DNA of 64,000 nt from Neurospora tetrasperma FGSC 2508 (lineage: Eukaryota > Ascomycota > Sordariomycetes > Sordariales > Sordariaceae), in NCBI RefSeq assembly GCF_000213175.1, contig NW_009799179.1, forward strand, positions 755,713 through 819,712, given 5' to 3'. Positions within the stretch are counted from its first letter, which is position 1. Each line of letters begins with the position of its first letter. Shown here piece after piece: positions 1 through 10,562 of the stretch. The notes under the pieces are model-generated. The model did not search any database. It had not been told where the DNA came from and saw only the letters and a program-made list of their open reading frames with translations. Both the position numbers and the translations under genes were made by a program.

Positions 1-243
1 CAGTCGCCGTCTCTGTCGTATCTTCCGGTCCGTTCTTCCATCGTAGAACCTTGAGATCCTGCGCTTTGCTGCTCTAGGATATTCTCCCTACTCTTCGACA
101 TACTTTGCTTTGCCTTGTTGGTGAAGCTTGCATCTCGATAGGTTCACGATCTGTTCAATACCCCAACGATCTAATCGGTCGATACTACAACAAGACGGCG
201 ACTGGAGGTACTTGGTTTTGCTTTCAACCACCATAAGTGCACC

Positions 244-2320
244 ATGAATTTCAGCAGCGAACGTCGCGTGCACCCCCGCTGCAGCTCGCTTCTTCGAAAC
301 GCCTCATATCCCACTACCACCTCAACCTCCTACGCCTCCGTCGATTCCCTTTTCTCGGTCTCCTCTTTAATCTCGGTGCCGTCCAACACTACTTTGTCCC
401 AAGACTCGGATGATTCCCGCTCGAGCGCATCCGACACTGAACAATCTTACCGCACCTTTTCTTTTCCCACGCAGTTTTCGAACTTGTCGCAAACTTCCAT
501 CAGCTCTGTCGAGAGCCTTTGTGAACCGTCCGTAAAGCATGTTAGCCACTGGCAAAAGAGTTGTGCTGAACAGGCCAAGGGCAACCGTCTTTTGAGACAA
601 AACCCCCGGCGCACAAACCGCTCAGCGACCTCTCGTACTGGACATCCGCCCTCTCTAGTGAGACAAGATGACCGCAAAGTTAACTTCGTTGACACCGTTG
701 TCGGTAAGGAGTATCTACTACTGGTTTTCGCGATGGACATATACTCAAATATCTTTCTTAGATGCAGCCACCTTGACCGTCGAAGCCATTTGGCCTTTGT
801 CCTCAGCCTGCCCTCGCAACGGCAATGGAGCGAATCCGGGGCTTTCGCTGCGCCAGTTCATCCAGGAGACGCTCAAGCGCTCGCGTTCCAGCTATTCCAC
901 CTTGACGGTCGCACTGTACTACTTGATCCTGATCAAGCCCCACATCCCTGCATGCGACTTCACCATGGAACAGCCCCGCGATTGCCTCGAGAACCCGGGT
1001 CTCCAGTGTGGGCGCCGCATGTTCCTTGCTGCTCTGATTTTGGCCTCCAAGTATCTTCAGGACAGGAACTACTCGGCAAAGGCTTGGAGCAAAATCTCTG
1101 GCCTTAATGTCAAGGAGATCAACCAGAATGAGATGGCTTTTCTCTTGGCGGTTAACTGGAAGCTGCACATCCCAGACCACTTATATGAGCGGTGGACTGA
1201 GTGCATGGCCAAGCTCAATCTGTCGCTTCCACCCTGCTCTGGTTCTGCAGCCCAGCAGATCTATCAGCAGCAATGCGCCAACTACAAGACCGCTGTCCGC
1301 CAGTTGACTCCAGAGTTGGATAACGTCGAGGAAGTGGCCTCCTGGTTCCAGCAGAGATCGCCTGTTGTTGTGCCGACCGTCGCCAGATCGCTCTATACGC
1401 CTCCATTTGAGCGTTCTTCCCCTTTCGAGAGCAAGGCTGAGTGCCGCGCTAGGATTCCGGCTCCGATGGCAACTCCTGCTGTTATGGAACCAAGCCCTTT
1501 CGCTGTGCAAGCGGAGTGCCGCATGGCTCCGGCGCTTGGTCTGCTCCCGAGCCCCCGTCCCACCCCTCAGCTGCGTGCAATGACCAGTACTCCTGCAGTG
1601 AGCGCTGTGTCTTGTCTTCTTGCAAAGGGCTCGTCGATGGGATACGCTATGCATCAGGCTTCGCACGCAACGGCTGCTCAGGTCTCGGATCGGTGGCCTT
1701 CGGCTACATCTCCTCCTTATCTTACCCGCCGCTCGTCTCTTGCCAACAGCGTTTCTACTGCATCTTCCCCCGAATCTATGATTTCCGATTCGTCGCAACT
1801 GTCTCGGTCTTCTTCTTTCTCCGTTACTTCTGTGGAAAGTGCGCCGTCGTCCGACTCGGATGCTCAGGCGCGCTACCAATATGGAAAGCAGGATGGTGAG
1901 AAGTATGGTCTTCAGCCAGTTATCGTTTCGGCTCATGAAACCTATGGGGGCAACACCTTGACACTTTCGCCCGAGTCCTGCTACATGGATCCAGCGGGTC
2001 AAAACCTCAATGATTACAAGGTCGCTGCACTTGCTCTTCAAGACTTGCGCCGTCAGGGCAGCGATCTTCCGGCTAGAGCGGGAATGAAGCGTGCTAGGGC
2101 TCCTTCTACCGACAAGCCTTTGCAAGACAACGTTCGCGACCTTCTTTCTGGCATGGACTCTGTGAGACCATCTCGCCAGATGCCGGTCCGCTCCTTCTCT
2201 GAGGAGAGTTACAAACGGCTCTGTTTCTCGGTGGAAGACGCTCGGCCTGCAATCTCGTCCCTCCATCCTGCCATGGGTGGCATTGGTGGTCCCGGGATGT
2301 GGGATGGGATTCTTTGCTAA
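244..2320 (+). CDS. PHO85-type (Pcl/Pas1-like) cyclin
   Basis: Two exons, 244-703 and 762-2320; the 58-nt intron has a GTAAGG donor and a TCTTAG acceptor, and the frame is kept across it (672 residues). The cyclin box lies at about residues 180-290, beginning near LRQFIQETLKRS and including the helix LFLAALILASKYLQD-like stretch (seen as MFLAALILASKYLQD) and NEMAFLLAVNWKLHI. This arrangement is typical of fungal Pcl/Pas1 cyclins that activate a PHO85-type cyclin-dependent kinase in nutrient and cell-cycle control; the partner is inferred from the family. The N-terminal 150 residues and the C-terminal 350 residues are Ser/Pro-rich and look disordered, with many possible phosphorylation sites. 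No ATG precedes the chosen start in the 243 nt of leader present. Which Pcl subgroup it belongs to cannot be told by eye. Confidence 0.88.
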
Positions 2321-5300
2321 GCAGTTGCGATTATCATTCGAAATATCCTTTACGTTACGTCACGTCCGCATCTAGCAGCACATTTTTATCTACTACCTGC
2401 CTTCGTGACAAGCTTATAATTCCATATGTTCACTTGGGGAAAAATGGAAGGCGGCGCGCTGGAGTTAAGTTTTGCAGTCCAACCTTGGAAACATCAAGCT
2501 AGACGGCTTAGATGGGGCACCCAAGGGAACAGGCTAAAAGCACTTTTTTCATGCATTATCCTGGATCTGGGAAATGGCATTGGGATGGTTGGGCTCGTGC
2601 TTTGTTTTACCTTTTTGCGCTGGCGAACCGGTGGTTGTAGTTTAGTGTACGATGAGGAACGGTGGTTGTATCCGGTTGTTGTGTTTACAGTCTTTTTTTT
2701 TTTTTTTCCTTTCGTTTATCTGGCACGATGATATCCGCGTCTTCTGGACGCTTGGCGAATTCAGGGCATGGGAGGCAAGCACATGGAACGTCCTTTATGA
2801 ACATAATGGATCTGAAGGAGCATATATCTTTACAACTGCAACCAGGAGCAGGGCGCAAAGGCAGCGCATACGAACAAACACAACAGAGAAACCTTGGCTT
2901 GGGATTATCCGATAACGGCTTTCACTCGCGGACGACCAAACCGACGAAGTCGAATGGCTTGCCAGGTTCCTGAACACCCTCGCTATGCTTAAGAAGCCAT
3001 ACTTGGCAACCCACACGAATAAGATTTGGGATCTTGAATTTCACACATTCCTTGGAACCGCTCTCGAACCTCCTCCGTCCGTCCCTTCGTTAAACACACG
3101 CGCACGCACCGAGAACATCAAAACCTTCGTATCATCGGTCGATCGTCGAGTTTTAGTTTACAAGCAAACAAAATGGAGCTATACAGACAAGCACACACAC
3201 CCGGTTGTTTAACCAGCCGGATGGGTCTAGTTGCAAACTTATCAAAATCGAACACCTTAATAAACACAAATGTGTTCTGACATGCTTTTTTGCACAGATT
3301 CAAAGATTTTGCACACCGTGCCCGCTCGTTCTGCCTCATTTACGTGCCTGCGCCAACCGTTCGCAACCAGAGAGAAAGGAAATGTGAGCCAAATAAGAAC
3401 AAGCCGAGCTTGATCACGAGACTAAAGACGCAGAGAGGCCTACCGAGCCGCAACGGGAATCACGACACGACACGAGATCCCAGTACGGACCGATCAATGA
3501 ACGATGAGAATGACATGATGCCAAGCAAGTGAGGTAAGTGACTGGTAAGTTTGTTTGTCCGTTTGTCATTGTCATAAGACTTTCGTGGGTCTCATCCACT
3601 TTGGTTCTCACTCACGTACTCACTCATTCACTCACTCATCGTTCGCCATCCGGATCTCATGGAACAAACCTCACCGGAACGGACGGATCGCAAACCCCAA
3701 GTGAGGTTACCGTCCGACTTTTTTTTGTTCTTGGGATCTCGCGCCACGTGCTGTTGTTCTGTGGCACACAGCGGGAAAACTCTTCAAGCTCAAACCGTCG
3801 CCGTCGCCCATGTATGACTGGTTGGGCCCTCGAGCCGTTCATAGCCGGCCATTCCCTCCACTTAAGATCAATCAAAATGTGGAGGGTTCGAGCTACGGAT
3901 GAGGCAGGCACGAAGGTGAACGCTCGTGAGGCATGTGAAACCTGACAGGCGCAGATTCCAAACGTTTTTCGCCTCCTCATTTCGGTTCATCGTTCACAAG
4001 ATCCTCGCGATCCAATAGTGTGCTGTACACTAGCATGTCTAGTGGCATCTTCTGTCTCATTATACTTTGACAGTTGCTCAGAGCATCAGGAGCCCGCCCT
4101 CATTCGCGTCTCGAGTGGGCAAATGAACCATCCAACCAGTCATGCCTACCGGGATGGAAATGTAAGGGTCCCCGAAAGTTCGGAGCCACGGAGCTTCCAT
4201 CCTGAACTCGAGGCGAGACAAGACAGGACATGAGACTTACAGAAGCACGCCATATTCAGACACAAATTTGTGCGTGAGTGGCCGAGTGAGTCACACCGTA
4301 AGAGGTCGGAACATCTCCGATATATGTTTTAAACTTATACACATGTGCACACGAGCACGCATGAGCCAGGAGTTCCTCCGGACCGGAGTACCCTGCGATT
4401 TATTGATCGCCACCTAGTCTGCCTGATTGAGACCCACTTAGTTGGTTTCTTGTTAGTTGATACTTGCCTTGGCAGTTGGTGGTGATGAAGATGATAATGG
4501 GGTCAGTTCGCGTACCGTGACCCTTTTTTCACTTACTTGTCTGTTGTCGGACCGTCATCAGTGGTGATACTGTGGTTGGTGAGACTGGGAATTCGACTTC
4601 ATGGGCCCATCCTGGGCTGGCTGCCGGGTGGCCGGAACTATTGGGGTTTCTAGGGTCATTGGAATCATCGAATCAGGACCGGGACGTCGTGTTGCTTGCT
4701 TACACCACTGTGTCTTGTCGACACTAGGATACTGCTACCACTACATGACCTGTCATTGTTGATATTGTTCGATGGTTGTGCCTTAGGGGACTAGCTCGGT
4801 TGCTGGTTATAGTCGCTGGTAGCTGGCTCTGGGGACTAGAGTCCACCACCCTAGTGTGCATTGAAAATAATAGGAATGATAGTAATAATTCATTAACACC
4901 ACCCTTCTTCCCATCCCGTTTCGATAGTTTCCTAAACAGGCATCTTGAGTTCCGGATTATCGAGTGTCGATGGCTGGCTTAGGGATGGGGGCATCATCTG
5001 AAGTTGCTTCCTACAGCTCTCCAAGACGACGCTGGTGCCTGTCCAGCCGGGGCTAGCCCCCTGTCTGGTCTTGTCTCACATTCACTCTCACCTTGTCTAG
5101 GTTCAAGCTGTCAACAAACGGAGCGATGATGGGCATGTGATTGATTGAAAGGGGTTGCAGTTGAGTAGTGAAGATAACCAGAAGAGAGAGAAGAGAAAGA
5201 CACAGAGAGAACAGGCAGAGCTTTCCTGTGGTAAGAGACTGACCAAGGGGAAAGTGGCTGGTTGGCTGTGTAGATGGATAGTTGGGGAACGGTTTCAATG

Positions 5301-7087
5301 TGTTAATTACCTAGGTAGGTAGGTTGTTAGTTGATATTTGATGCTGGAACATTGATACTCTACTCATGCACTTGCGCCATGCACTACAAGGAATGGACAT
5401 TAGCTGTGATATGAGTTGGATCTTAGTGTGGAAACTTAAGCCTGCAAAGTGTGGCTTTGCTTGGTCTCGTACTCGACCTATGTATCCGGGTTGCTAAAAA
5501 GAAGGGTAAAATTAGATAGATATCTGAAGGTTCGGTGGTGTACAGTCTAAACGTGGTCTGTGTTGGTCAGCTCGATGCCAGGTATATTGGGTCAACTTCC
5601 TTTGGCGTTTTGGTGTGTAATTCATGCCTTTTGTTCTTTGATTAGAACATGGTGAATGTTAAGGAAGCTGTTTTTGATATTGAATTTGTTATGGTTCTTC
5701 ATGTCAATGTATTTCCGATCCGCACATGGACATTTGGAACTGGTACTTAATCATTTCAATACGTCCTGTACGGGTTACAATAGACCGGGGTGAATTGATC
5801 TCTCCTGAAATATTGGGTATATTCTGCTTACAGATACAGTAGGATTGGATTGGATTGTAAGTGGAACAGGCCAGAAAGAGGTACAAGGTGTCTACTCTGG
5901 TGGGTGTCAAGCAGTGTGAGGGCGGATGAGAGGGTTGATCTTAGTTGTGGTATGATGCTGTGAGAGTTGGGACAAAAAGGCGATGCGTAAGGTGCAAGTT
6001 GCCTGGGCGTTACGATGTCTTTGTTGTCTGCAGAAAAATCGAAGCCCAGTAAGCAGTTTTGTTTGATCCGGTCTGATCTGGCTGGGTGTCTTGTCGTGTG
6101 GATAGAGCTTTAGTTACTACGGTGGTAGTGTCTGTTTTTTTTTTGTTTTTATTTTTATTTTTTCTCATTTTGGTGTGGGCGAGAGCAGTATCTGTAAGTC
6201 TATAATGAGTTGCACTGCAGGATATGAGGAGATGTGAGGGCGAGGAAATGAATGAGAAATCTATTTGTCATGTGGCAAGGAAATATTTGAGTATGGCAGA
6301 TATTCTCCAGGACGAAATGGTGATATACTGGCGATATATTGACCTGGATTATATCAGGCAAATCGGTGGCCCCTTTAGCAGCATTTCGAAATACTTGTTC
6401 TTGAGATCCCGTCTACCGTTCCACCGTTGTATGCCACCTCGAAAAACCAGTCTAGCTCACCGTGTTCATGATTGACTTCGTCGGATTTGTCTACTTCGAC
6501 ATCTTCAGGCAGGTCGGCAAAAATCACCTCCCTAGGGCCGAACAACTTGCCCAACTTTAAAGCTTTTCCCAAACGTGAAATGGTCGCCAAGGACGTCGAA
6601 TTCGGACACTGCCTTTCTTCGACTCAAACACGCCCAATTGGTGATAAAGTGGTCGCCCATTATGAGTCCCAACGCATTCCAAGAGAAGACCAGAGACATG
6701 ACCGTCAGCTCCAAGGAGTCTTATAATGAAATCGTAATGCCACGGGAACAATTTGACTTCTTTCTTGTCTCAGCGTCAATTGGCTTATCCGGATAATATT
6801 GTGTTGTGACTCTCATCCACGCGTGACATCCCGAATGGGGATGAGGCAACAAGCAATAACGTCCCTGAGTACCCCAAAGGTCCGCATAACCCGTATGGCG
6901 AAGTAGGCCCTCTATCTGGCGGAAACTGCCCGACAATATGGTGCAAAAGTGACTTCCATCGTCCATCATGACCGAGGTTAAGTACCATTGCAGTGCACTT
7001 GCAGAAACAAGTGAAAACGGAAGGAATCACCCCACTCGACACCATCATCCCTTCACTCCTTCCTCAAGAATGATGTGACATGTCCCA
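2321..7087. other. gene-free stretch of 4.8 kb
   Basis: No open frame here has coding character or recognisable motifs; all are short and overlap on both strands. Visible simple sequence includes a T-rich run near 2693-2707, a CTCA-type repeat near 3606-3640, an AGGTAGGTAGG run near 5311-5323 and a T-rich tract near 6134-6165. The first few hundred bases presumably hold the cyclin 3'UTR. Position 6375-7048 on the minus strand may hold a gene relic (separate entry). The stretch is not AT-rich. Confidence 0.6.
6375..7048 (-). pseudogene. possible decayed gene fragment, weakly HET-protein-like
   Basis: Several overlapping minus-strand frames have protein-like composition, unlike the rest of the surrounding noncoding DNA. 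One frame (6751 to 6557) contains GLLLECVG then GRPLYHQLGVFE, which loosely resembles the C-terminal GLxLEPTG...YxRxGxF pattern of fungal heterokaryon-incompatibility (HET) proteins; another (6969 to 6721) contains GYADLWGTQGRYCLLPHPHSGC. No single frame runs through, and no start or splice pattern joins them convincingly. The resemblance is short and could be chance; it may equally be ordinary noncoding DNA. Confidence 0.2.
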
Positions 7088-9484
7088 CTATCCAGAAAAC
7101 GACCCAAAAGAAGAGGGTTTCGTAGCCCTAAACGCCGGTCCCAGCGCTGCACTCTGCGGTGTCATGGGCAGAGGCGGGAGTGATTGCATCTCCATCTGCA
7201 TTTGCTGCAACCTCCTCGCCGCCGGCGTTCCCGCTCGAACAGTGCTTATGTCTCTCGTCCTGGGACTGATGCTTCTTTCCCGTGCTCTGTCGCGCTCTCT
7301 CATCCGCACCATAGGTTTATCCTGCCCCTGTGATCTGGTGACAGGCGGCACGACGGGCTGAACTTGCTGCTGCTGCTGCTGTTGCTGCTGCTGTTGTTGC
7401 ACATGTATCTGCCTCCTGACGATGACACTCAATTCGGCTGCGTCCTTGAGTCCTCGCGATATATTTCCAAGCTGCTTGAGCGTTTCTGGTGGTAATGAAA
7501 GTTTCGAGTTGAGCTCTGCCGTTTCCTTCCTCGCCCCCTCTGCTGCCGAAGCCTTCGACTTCACTAACACCGTCTTCAACAGACCCCCAAACTCAGCCCA
7601 AGCGGTGTATAAACCCTCACATACATCCCAAAAAGAAACCGATGCCGATCCGTGGCCCGAGCCACTCCGTGTCTGATTTCCTCGTGCACTAGAAGGAGGG
7701 GAGAACAATGCCGGGTCGCCGACCCTCAAAGTGGACAACCTCTCCCGCAAAGCTTCCGTTTGTTTCTGCACTTTGACACCACTGGTCAAGAGGACGGTCC
7801 AGGCCTTTGCTGCTTCCCTCAGTGCTGGACTAGAGTGAACCTGGTGATGGTAGTGCGCAAACAAGGAGTTCAGCGGTGGGATGGTGTGAAAGATCTGGGA
7901 GGTTGCTGACTTCAATTTCAAGAAAAGCACATCGAACGGCGCATCAGTCGGATCTGGTGCGGCATTATTAGACATATGTGAAGGGGTGAGCGAGGAGAAA
8001 GATGGAAGAGAAAACGAGGTGGCAGTGGGAGGTGGCTCTGGAGTTATCGGTATCGGCTGGGTATCCAGTTTCGCTACCCTTGTCGACGCTGTGGTAATGC
8101 CGATGCTCTTTGCAGAGGTGAAAGTCGGAGCCGAATCCGTCGTGGCCACTGCTATTGCCCGTGTTGGAGCGCCCCCTGGCCCAGGATAAGGTAAGTCCGT
8201 CCTGACTTGCATGTTGACACCCCCTCGAGCAGACTCAAGGCCACCCGGGGGTTTGGGGCTTTTAAAAGACGATAATGGGGTATGGTTCCTCGTTGAACCT
8301 CTTCTAAACGGCGTTAGAATTGTGGACCATGGTGTCCGACGTCGGGGTTTGAGCGTCGCTGCCGCGTCAATGTCAGGCGCTGGAGGTGATCCCATGGTTG
8401 CGCGGAGCTCCATGATGCTGTGGTACACAAGCATGAGGAAGGTTCGAAGGTACCTCTCATCCCCAATATCCACGAACATGTCGATATGGCCGCTAAGCTC
8501 ACCACATATCTGGCTGTAGGCGCTAACGAGCCTCGACAGCGCCTGCTGAAGAGACCATTGATTCGGACAGTCAACACCACGTGTGCCAGTCATGAGATCC
8601 AAAGCATGGATAGCTTGTTCCAGCTCATGGAAGTGGAAACTGGCTTTCTCAAGAGCGGCTTCGAGGTTGGATCCAGCCCCATGGTTGACGACAAAATTCG
8701 ACATGCTCTGAACAGCTGAATGGACTTGTGATATCGAGTAGAGAACACCGCGAGCGACCTCAAGAAGCGGATCACGGCTCTGAGAAGCATCTCGGCGCAC
8801 TGGAAGGACTGCCAGTTCCCAGACGCTGGAGGGTGTTCCAAGTGTCGCGCTTTCTCGTCTGAAAGGGTTGGTGAACACCGGACTGTTTCCAACTCGACTT
8901 GCTCCACGAGATTGACTTCTGATTAATACCCTAGAGACCGGCTGAATCGTGTTCCCGGCAGCAATATTAGCCACAGGCCTTTCCTCCTCCGCCAAAGACA
9001 TAGCCCGTCCCAACTGAGTCCGAGTCACATGGGCCCCATTTGGCTTCAGACCTCGAGAAAATCTAGGAGGCACCGAACTGCTCCTCGACCCCGCACCCTT
9101 GGATCTTTGTAAGGCAAGGGGTATCAATCCCAGTTTTTTGTTGACCAAGGACGGGCTTTGGGATACGCCCCTGAAGTGCGATCTCTGGGGAATGGGCGGT
9201 GGTTTCGAATCCGCGGGGCGAACCACGGCAACCGTAGATGTTATTGTCGACGAAGAACTAACGCTGGTGCCATTGACACGGATAGGAAACCGCCCGTTGC
9301 CCGTTGCTCGTCTTTCCATTGGCCTGTGTGCCTTGGGATCTTCGGCCAGGTTAGCATCGCAATCGCCATTGCTCATTTCTCCAAGTCCATATCGTCGAGT
9401 AGAGGTAGGCACCAAAGGCTGCTGAGCTTCCGCGGAAAGGCCCGAAACACCCTCAGGCGAAGTCACGATTGAGTCCGCCATCAT
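7088..9484 (-). CDS. SOG2-like RAM signalling protein lacking leucine-rich repeats
   Basis: Single exon, 798 residues, starting with two adjacent ATGs (9484 and 9481). Residues about 1-235 are disordered and Ser/Arg/Pro-rich. A helical region starts near DPLLEVARGVLYSISQVHSAV (about 237-370) and a second lies at about 525-720 (FDVLFLKLKSATSQIFHTI, FWDVCEGLYTAWAEFGGLL). Both match the layout of the SOG2 domain of the RAM (regulation of Ace2 and morphogenesis) network, which supports the NDR kinase Cbk1/COT-1 in polar growth; the role here is inferred. Typical SOG2 proteins have an N-terminal leucine-rich-repeat half; none is coded here or in the 1 kb upstream. A glutamine run near residue 700 is coded by 7362-7400. 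It may be a paralogue of a full-length SOG2 elsewhere. Confidence 0.72.
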   Translation of the reverse strand: MMADSIVTSPEGVSGLSAEAQQPLVPTSTRRYGLGEMSNGDCDANLAEDPKAHRPMERRATGNGRFPIRVNGTSVSSSSTITSTVAVVRPADSKPPPIPQRSHFRGVSQSPSLVNKKLGLIPLALQRSKGAGSRSSSVPPRFSRGLKPNGAHVTRTQLGRAMSLAEEERPVANIAAGNTIQPVSRVLIRSQSRGASRVGNSPVFTNPFRRESATLGTPSSVWELAVLPVRRDASQSRDPLLEVARGVLYSISQVHSAVQSMSNFVVNHGAGSNLEAALEKASFHFHELEQAIHALDLMTGTRGVDCPNQWSLQQALSRLVSAYSQICGELSGHIDMFVDIGDERYLRTFLMLVYHSIMELRATMGSPPAPDIDAAATLKPRRRTPWSTILTPFRRGSTRNHTPLSSFKSPKPPGGLESARGGVNMQVRTDLPYPGPGGAPTRAIAVATTDSAPTFTSAKSIGITTASTRVAKLDTQPIPITPEPPPTATSFSLPSFSSLTPSHMSNNAAPDPTDAPFDVLFLKLKSATSQIFHTIPPLNSLFAHYHHQVHSSPALREAAKAWTVLLTSGVKVQKQTEALRERLSTLRVGDPALFSPPSSARGNQTRSGSGHGSASVSFWDVCEGLYTAWAEFGGLLKTVLVKSKASAAEGARKETAELNSKLSLPPETLKQLGNISRGLKDAAELSVIVRRQIHVQQQQQQQQQQQQVQPVVPPVTRSQGQDKPMVRMRERDRARERSISPRTRDISTVRAGTPAARRLQQMQMEMQSLPPLPMTPQSAALGPAFRATKPSSFGSFSG
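7362..7400. repeat. CTG/TTG trinucleotide run coding poly-Gln
   Basis: Thirteen consecutive CTG/TTG triplets on the plus strand read as CAG/CAA glutamine codons in the minus-strand SOG2-like gene. Mixed codons suggest it is fairly stable in length. Confidence 0.9.
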
Positions 9485-10562
9485 TTCGTTCTCTTGTTCT
9501 GTTCGCGTTCATCCATGCAGTGATGACCGCTGGTTGAATCCAAATCCTTCCAGAAATGGTTGGAAAAAAAAAAACAACTCGCCGACGGAACTACGGCTAT
9601 CCTTGCATGCTTAAATCCTTCCTAGGCAGAATTCAAGCCCCATCGATCCGACCTCACGATAGGCAGCCTGACGGGAAATTATAACGTTATACATGGTACT
9701 TTCTCTTTCCTTCCTTTCTGCCCAACAATTTTTGGTACGCGCCAATGAAACACTTGGTTCCATCCTGTCACCCCTCCATCTTGTGGGATGGAACCGAGCC
9801 GTGTGGTCAGCTTCGGTATGGTTAGTTCCCTATAGGGCGGCAGCGGCGGCGGCAGCGGCTTTACAGCTGACAGTGGCATATGTGGGAATCCATCAGATAT
9901 AGTGTCTTAGGGTGACACAGTGACATTGCTTCTGCCTGTTGATCTTTTGTTTTTGTGCTCGATTGAGCCGTGGTTTGTGAGTAATCCAGATGCCAAACAA
10001 CCGAGCCGAAAAAGTCTCACATTGGACGAACCAATCGCAAAGAAACATGTATAGGGAAAAACGGTGTGGCTGTGCAGTCGAGTACTGGTTTGTTTGTCAG
10101 CTCGAGACCTTGGGTCAACTCCCTAAGACGTTTTTATATCAAATCAATCAATTTTGTACCATGACCAAAGCGTGATCTTACCTTGAATATGCTCTTTGCG
10201 AAATTCAACATGTCTATTGAATTATGTTTATAGCTTTCTGGACCATACCTGGCCATTTACTTTATGTCTGTGAGGTTTAGGAGAACTCGGGACGGATCAT
10301 GTCCAGTAGACCAGAAGTACCAAGTTAACAAACAAACCGGCATTAGATTGTAACTCGAAATTGAATATTCTAGCTGTTGGGTAGGTATGCACAGGCTGGT
10401 AGTACACGCAGAACGCCTGGCGTGGATAGAAGCATGATATAGAGCAAATAAATGATATCCAAGAAAACGCACGCCCGTCTACCATGCATCCCAGCATGGT
10501 ATCAATTATAATAGTAAAACGTACTTTCAGTTCACCAAATTGTTCAGTTGCGTCAACCCATC
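9485..10562. other. intergenic region
   Basis: About 1.1 kb between two minus-strand genes. It should hold the promoter and leader of the SOG2-like gene (proximal to 9485) and the 3'UTR of the CREG-like gene. A GCN-type run (ggcagcggcggcggcagcgg) lies near 9838-9858. Nothing else recognisable is seen, and in particular no leucine-rich-repeat exon. Confidence 0.6.

Noticed and set aside
1181-2266. 361-codon minus-strand frame opposite the cyclin gene
   Set aside because: Arg/Ser/His-rich with no family features; the opposite strand has a well-supported cyclin with a good intron.
3870-3900. GGGTTCGAG resembling a tRNA B box
   Set aside because: No acceptor, anticodon or D-arm pairing can be built around it.
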